Source: Nitrospira sp.
GTDB lineage: Bacteria > Nitrospirota > Nitrospiria > Nitrospirales > Nitrospiraceae
Direction: 5' to 3'
DNA length: 7,803 bases
Assembly (NCBI GenBank): GCA_024998705.1
Contig: JACOEF010000436.1
Coordinates: 1 to 7,803, forward strand
Position 1 is the first letter of the stretch; every line of letters begins with the position of its first letter. Made by a program: the position numbers and the translations under genes. The notes below the pieces were generated by a model, which saw only the letters and a program-made list of their open reading frames with translations, was not told the DNA's origin and did not search any database. Below are positions 6,516-7,803 of this stretch, piece by piece.

Positions 6516-6526
6516 ACCATGCGGCC

Positions 6527-6943
6527 ATGAAGAAGCTCGCGCGATTCGGCGTGTCTCTCGATCACGATCTCCTTGCCGATTTCGATCGTCTGATCGAACG
6601 TCGTCACTATACGAACCGTTCGGAAGCGATCCGCGACCTGATTCGCGACAATCTGGTCGGACAGCAATGGCACGAGAATAAGGAGGCCGTCGCCACCATC
6701 GCGTTTGTGTACGACCATCACGTGCCTGGGTTGGCGGGAAAGCTGACCCATATCCAGCACGATTTTCAGGGGCATATCCTGGCGGGGATGCACGTGCATC
6801 TCGACCACGATCACTGCCTGGAAGTCCTGGTTGCGAGAGGGAAAGGGGCCGCTATCCGCAAGGTGGCCGACGCCTTGTTGAGCGTCAAGGGCGTGAAACA
6901 CGGCAAGCTCACCATGACGACGACGGGCAGGGGGTTGCGGTGA
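6527..6943 (+). CDS. nikR: Nickel-responsive transcriptional regulator NikR
   Basis: This gene encodes 138 residues, against 133 in E. coli. I chose ATG 6527 because it gives the canonical NikR N-terminus MKKLARFGVSLDHDLL. The frame extends upstream to TTG 6455, but that would translate the promoter and operator. The Shine-Dalgarno is poor (only GGA at 6514-6516), so translation may be weak. The ribbon-helix-helix DNA-binding domain covers about residues 1-45 (strand KKLARFGVSL, then the helix pair around RHYTNRSEAIRDLIRDNLV). The ACT-like metal-binding and tetramerisation domain follows. Aligning with E. coli His76, His87, His89 and Cys95 gives His78, His89, His91 and Cys97 here, within IQHD and MHVHLDHDHCLE, so the square-planar nickel site is complete. 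In this family, nickel-bound NikR represses uptake genes. The adjacent palindrome suggests autoregulation, and the next gene encodes a TonB-dependent receptor, the probable target in the same operon. Confidence 0.96.
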   Translation: MKKLARFGVSLDHDLLADFDRLIERRHYTNRSEAIRDLIRDNLVGQQWHENKEAVATIAFVYDHHVPGLAGKLTHIQHDFQGHILAGMHVHLDHDHCLEVLVARGKGAAIRKVADALLSVKGVKHGKLTMTTTGRGLR

Positions 6944-6950
6944 GCGGTCG

Positions 6951-7803
6951 GTGAAGCGGGTTGCTCTCCTGGCCGTCTCAGTGGGTCTCTTGTGCTGGGT
7001 TGCCCCCCTCAGGGCCCATGACCCGGATGCGCCCGAACTGAATGTGCCCGAAGTGAATGTCGAAGCCGACCGTCCGGTTGCAGCCTCGTCGCAGCAATTC
7101 ATCCCAGACAGGGAATATCTCCTCCAACCGCAAGGGCGTCCGGCCCAGGTGCTCCGCCTCATCCCGGGATTTATTGCCGTCGAACATTCCGGTGGCGCCG
7201 GTAAAGCCGACCAATATTTTCTGCGTGGGGTCGATGCGGACCACGGCACGGATGTCGCGTTTTTTGCCGACGGTATGCCGATCAACCTGCGTTCCCATGC
7301 ACATGGCCAGGGGTATACCGACCTCAATTTCATCATTCCGGAGACCATCGAAGGCCTTGATGTGTACAAGGGGGCCTATCTGCCGGAGTATGGCGATTTT
7401 GCCACTGCGGGCGCGGTCAATTTCAGGACACGGGAGGTGGTTAACGAGGGCGTGGTGCAGTCGGCCGGTGGGCAGTTCCATACGCAGCGCCACCTCCTGA
7501 TGTTTTCGCCGACGACGGACCGTGTGCGCTCGCTGATTGCTGCTGAGGGATACTACACGAACGGACCGTTTCAACAGGACAATCGGTACTTTCGGGGCCA
7601 TCTGCTCGGGAAGGCGACGATGAATCCAAGCGTCCGGTCGGAGCTGTCGGTGACCGGTACCTTTCACAAGTCTCAATGGAATGCGTCGGGGGAGATCCCC
7701 TTGCGCGCCGTGCAGGACGGGTCGCTGGATCGGTTCGGTGCGGTCGACCCTTCCGAGGGCGGGCGAACGATGCGCAGCACCGGCCGGCTGAACTATCACT
7801 ACG
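6951..7803 (+). CDS. TonB-dependent outer-membrane receptor, N-terminal part; probable nickel/metal uptake
   Basis: The gene is cut by the window end; 284 codons are visible and the frame is open throughout. I chose GTG 6951, seven bases after the nikR stop. The ribosome-binding site is weak (GAGCGG, 6942-6947), so coupling to nikR translation is likely. Residues 1-22 are a signal peptide (VKRVALLAVSVGLLCWVAPL core, cleavage probably after RA22). A TonB-box-like segment follows (ELNVPEVNVEAD, 29-40). The plug domain covers about 45-160, with QVLRLIPGF, the FLRGVDADHGTD segment, FFADGMPINLRSHAHGQGY, IEGLDVYKGAYLPEYGDFATAGAVNF, and the barrel beginning after it. These receptors import scarce substrates across the outer membrane using TonB-ExbBD energy. 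Nickel or a nickel chelate is the inferred substrate from the nikR operon; the His-containing SHAHGQGY loop is suggestive only. Iron-siderophore or another metal chelate remains possible. Confidence 0.92.
   Translation, partial: MKRVALLAVSVGLLCWVAPLRAHDPDAPELNVPEVNVEADRPVAASSQQFIPDREYLLQPQGRPAQVLRLIPGFIAVEHSGGAGKADQYFLRGVDADHGTDVAFFADGMPINLRSHAHGQGYTDLNFIIPETIEGLDVYKGAYLPEYGDFATAGAVNFRTREVVNEGVVQSAGGQFHTQRHLLMFSPTTDRVRSLIAAEGYYTNGPFQQDNRYFRGHLLGKATMNPSVRSELSVTGTFHKSQWNASGEIPLRAVQDGSLDRFGAVDPSEGGRTMRSTGRLNYHY

Noticed and set aside
6455..6526. Upstream TTG start that would lengthen NikR by 24 residues.
   Set aside because: The extra residues have no counterpart in NikR proteins and the codons coincide with the promoter and palindromic operator.
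6338..7369. Long open frame on the minus strand (343 codons).
   Set aside because: It lies opposite nikR and the TonB receptor, both of which have clear family motifs. Its sequence is Arg/Ser/Pro-rich with no recognisable domain, as expected for the antisense of GC-rich genes.
6978..7799. Long open frame on the minus strand (273 codons).
   Set aside because: It is the antisense of the TonB-dependent receptor reading frame, whose signal peptide and plug motifs are unmistakable.

Overview
The window reads like a chromosomal segment of a GC-rich Gram-negative bacterium. Three things support this: a periplasmic HtrA-type protease, a probable lipoprotein, and a TonB-dependent outer-membrane receptor. 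The mix of two-component, HD-GYP and pseudopilin genes with NikR, and the style of the proteins, suggest Nitrospira (Nitrospirota) or a Geobacter-like deltaproteobacterium. That assignment is inference; no rRNA or other marker gene is present. All eight genes lie on the + strand and are densely packed. I see no tRNA, rRNA, CRISPR array, insertion sequence or phage gene.

Region 1 (1-669) is the C-terminal part of an HtrA/Deg-type protease: two PDZ domains, with the protease domain lying before the window. A 175-base spacer follows, with only a weak promoter candidate.

Region 2 (845-6399) is a probable signalling cluster. It holds a small probable lipoprotein, a two-helix membrane protein ending in a HAMP domain with no output domain, a GspG-like prepilin with a long Gly/Ser-rich insert, a 921-residue hybrid histidine kinase (membrane sensor, HAMP, GAF, HisKA, HATPase, receiver), and a receiver/HD-GYP protein. 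The first four genes are separated by -4, +7 and +14 bases, so they are almost certainly one transcript. The fifth follows after 48 bases. A plausible reading is an envelope-sensing pathway, in which pilin-like, HAMP and lipoprotein parts at the envelope feed a phosphorelay that adjusts cyclic-di-GMP through the HD-GYP protein. In that protein the signature GYP is GYH.

Region 3 (6400-7803) is a metal-homeostasis unit. A promoter and a palindromic, NikR-type operator lie directly upstream of nikR. nikR is followed 7 bases later by a TonB-dependent receptor gene that runs off the end of the window. The layout fits an autoregulated nickel-responsive operon that controls outer-membrane metal uptake.
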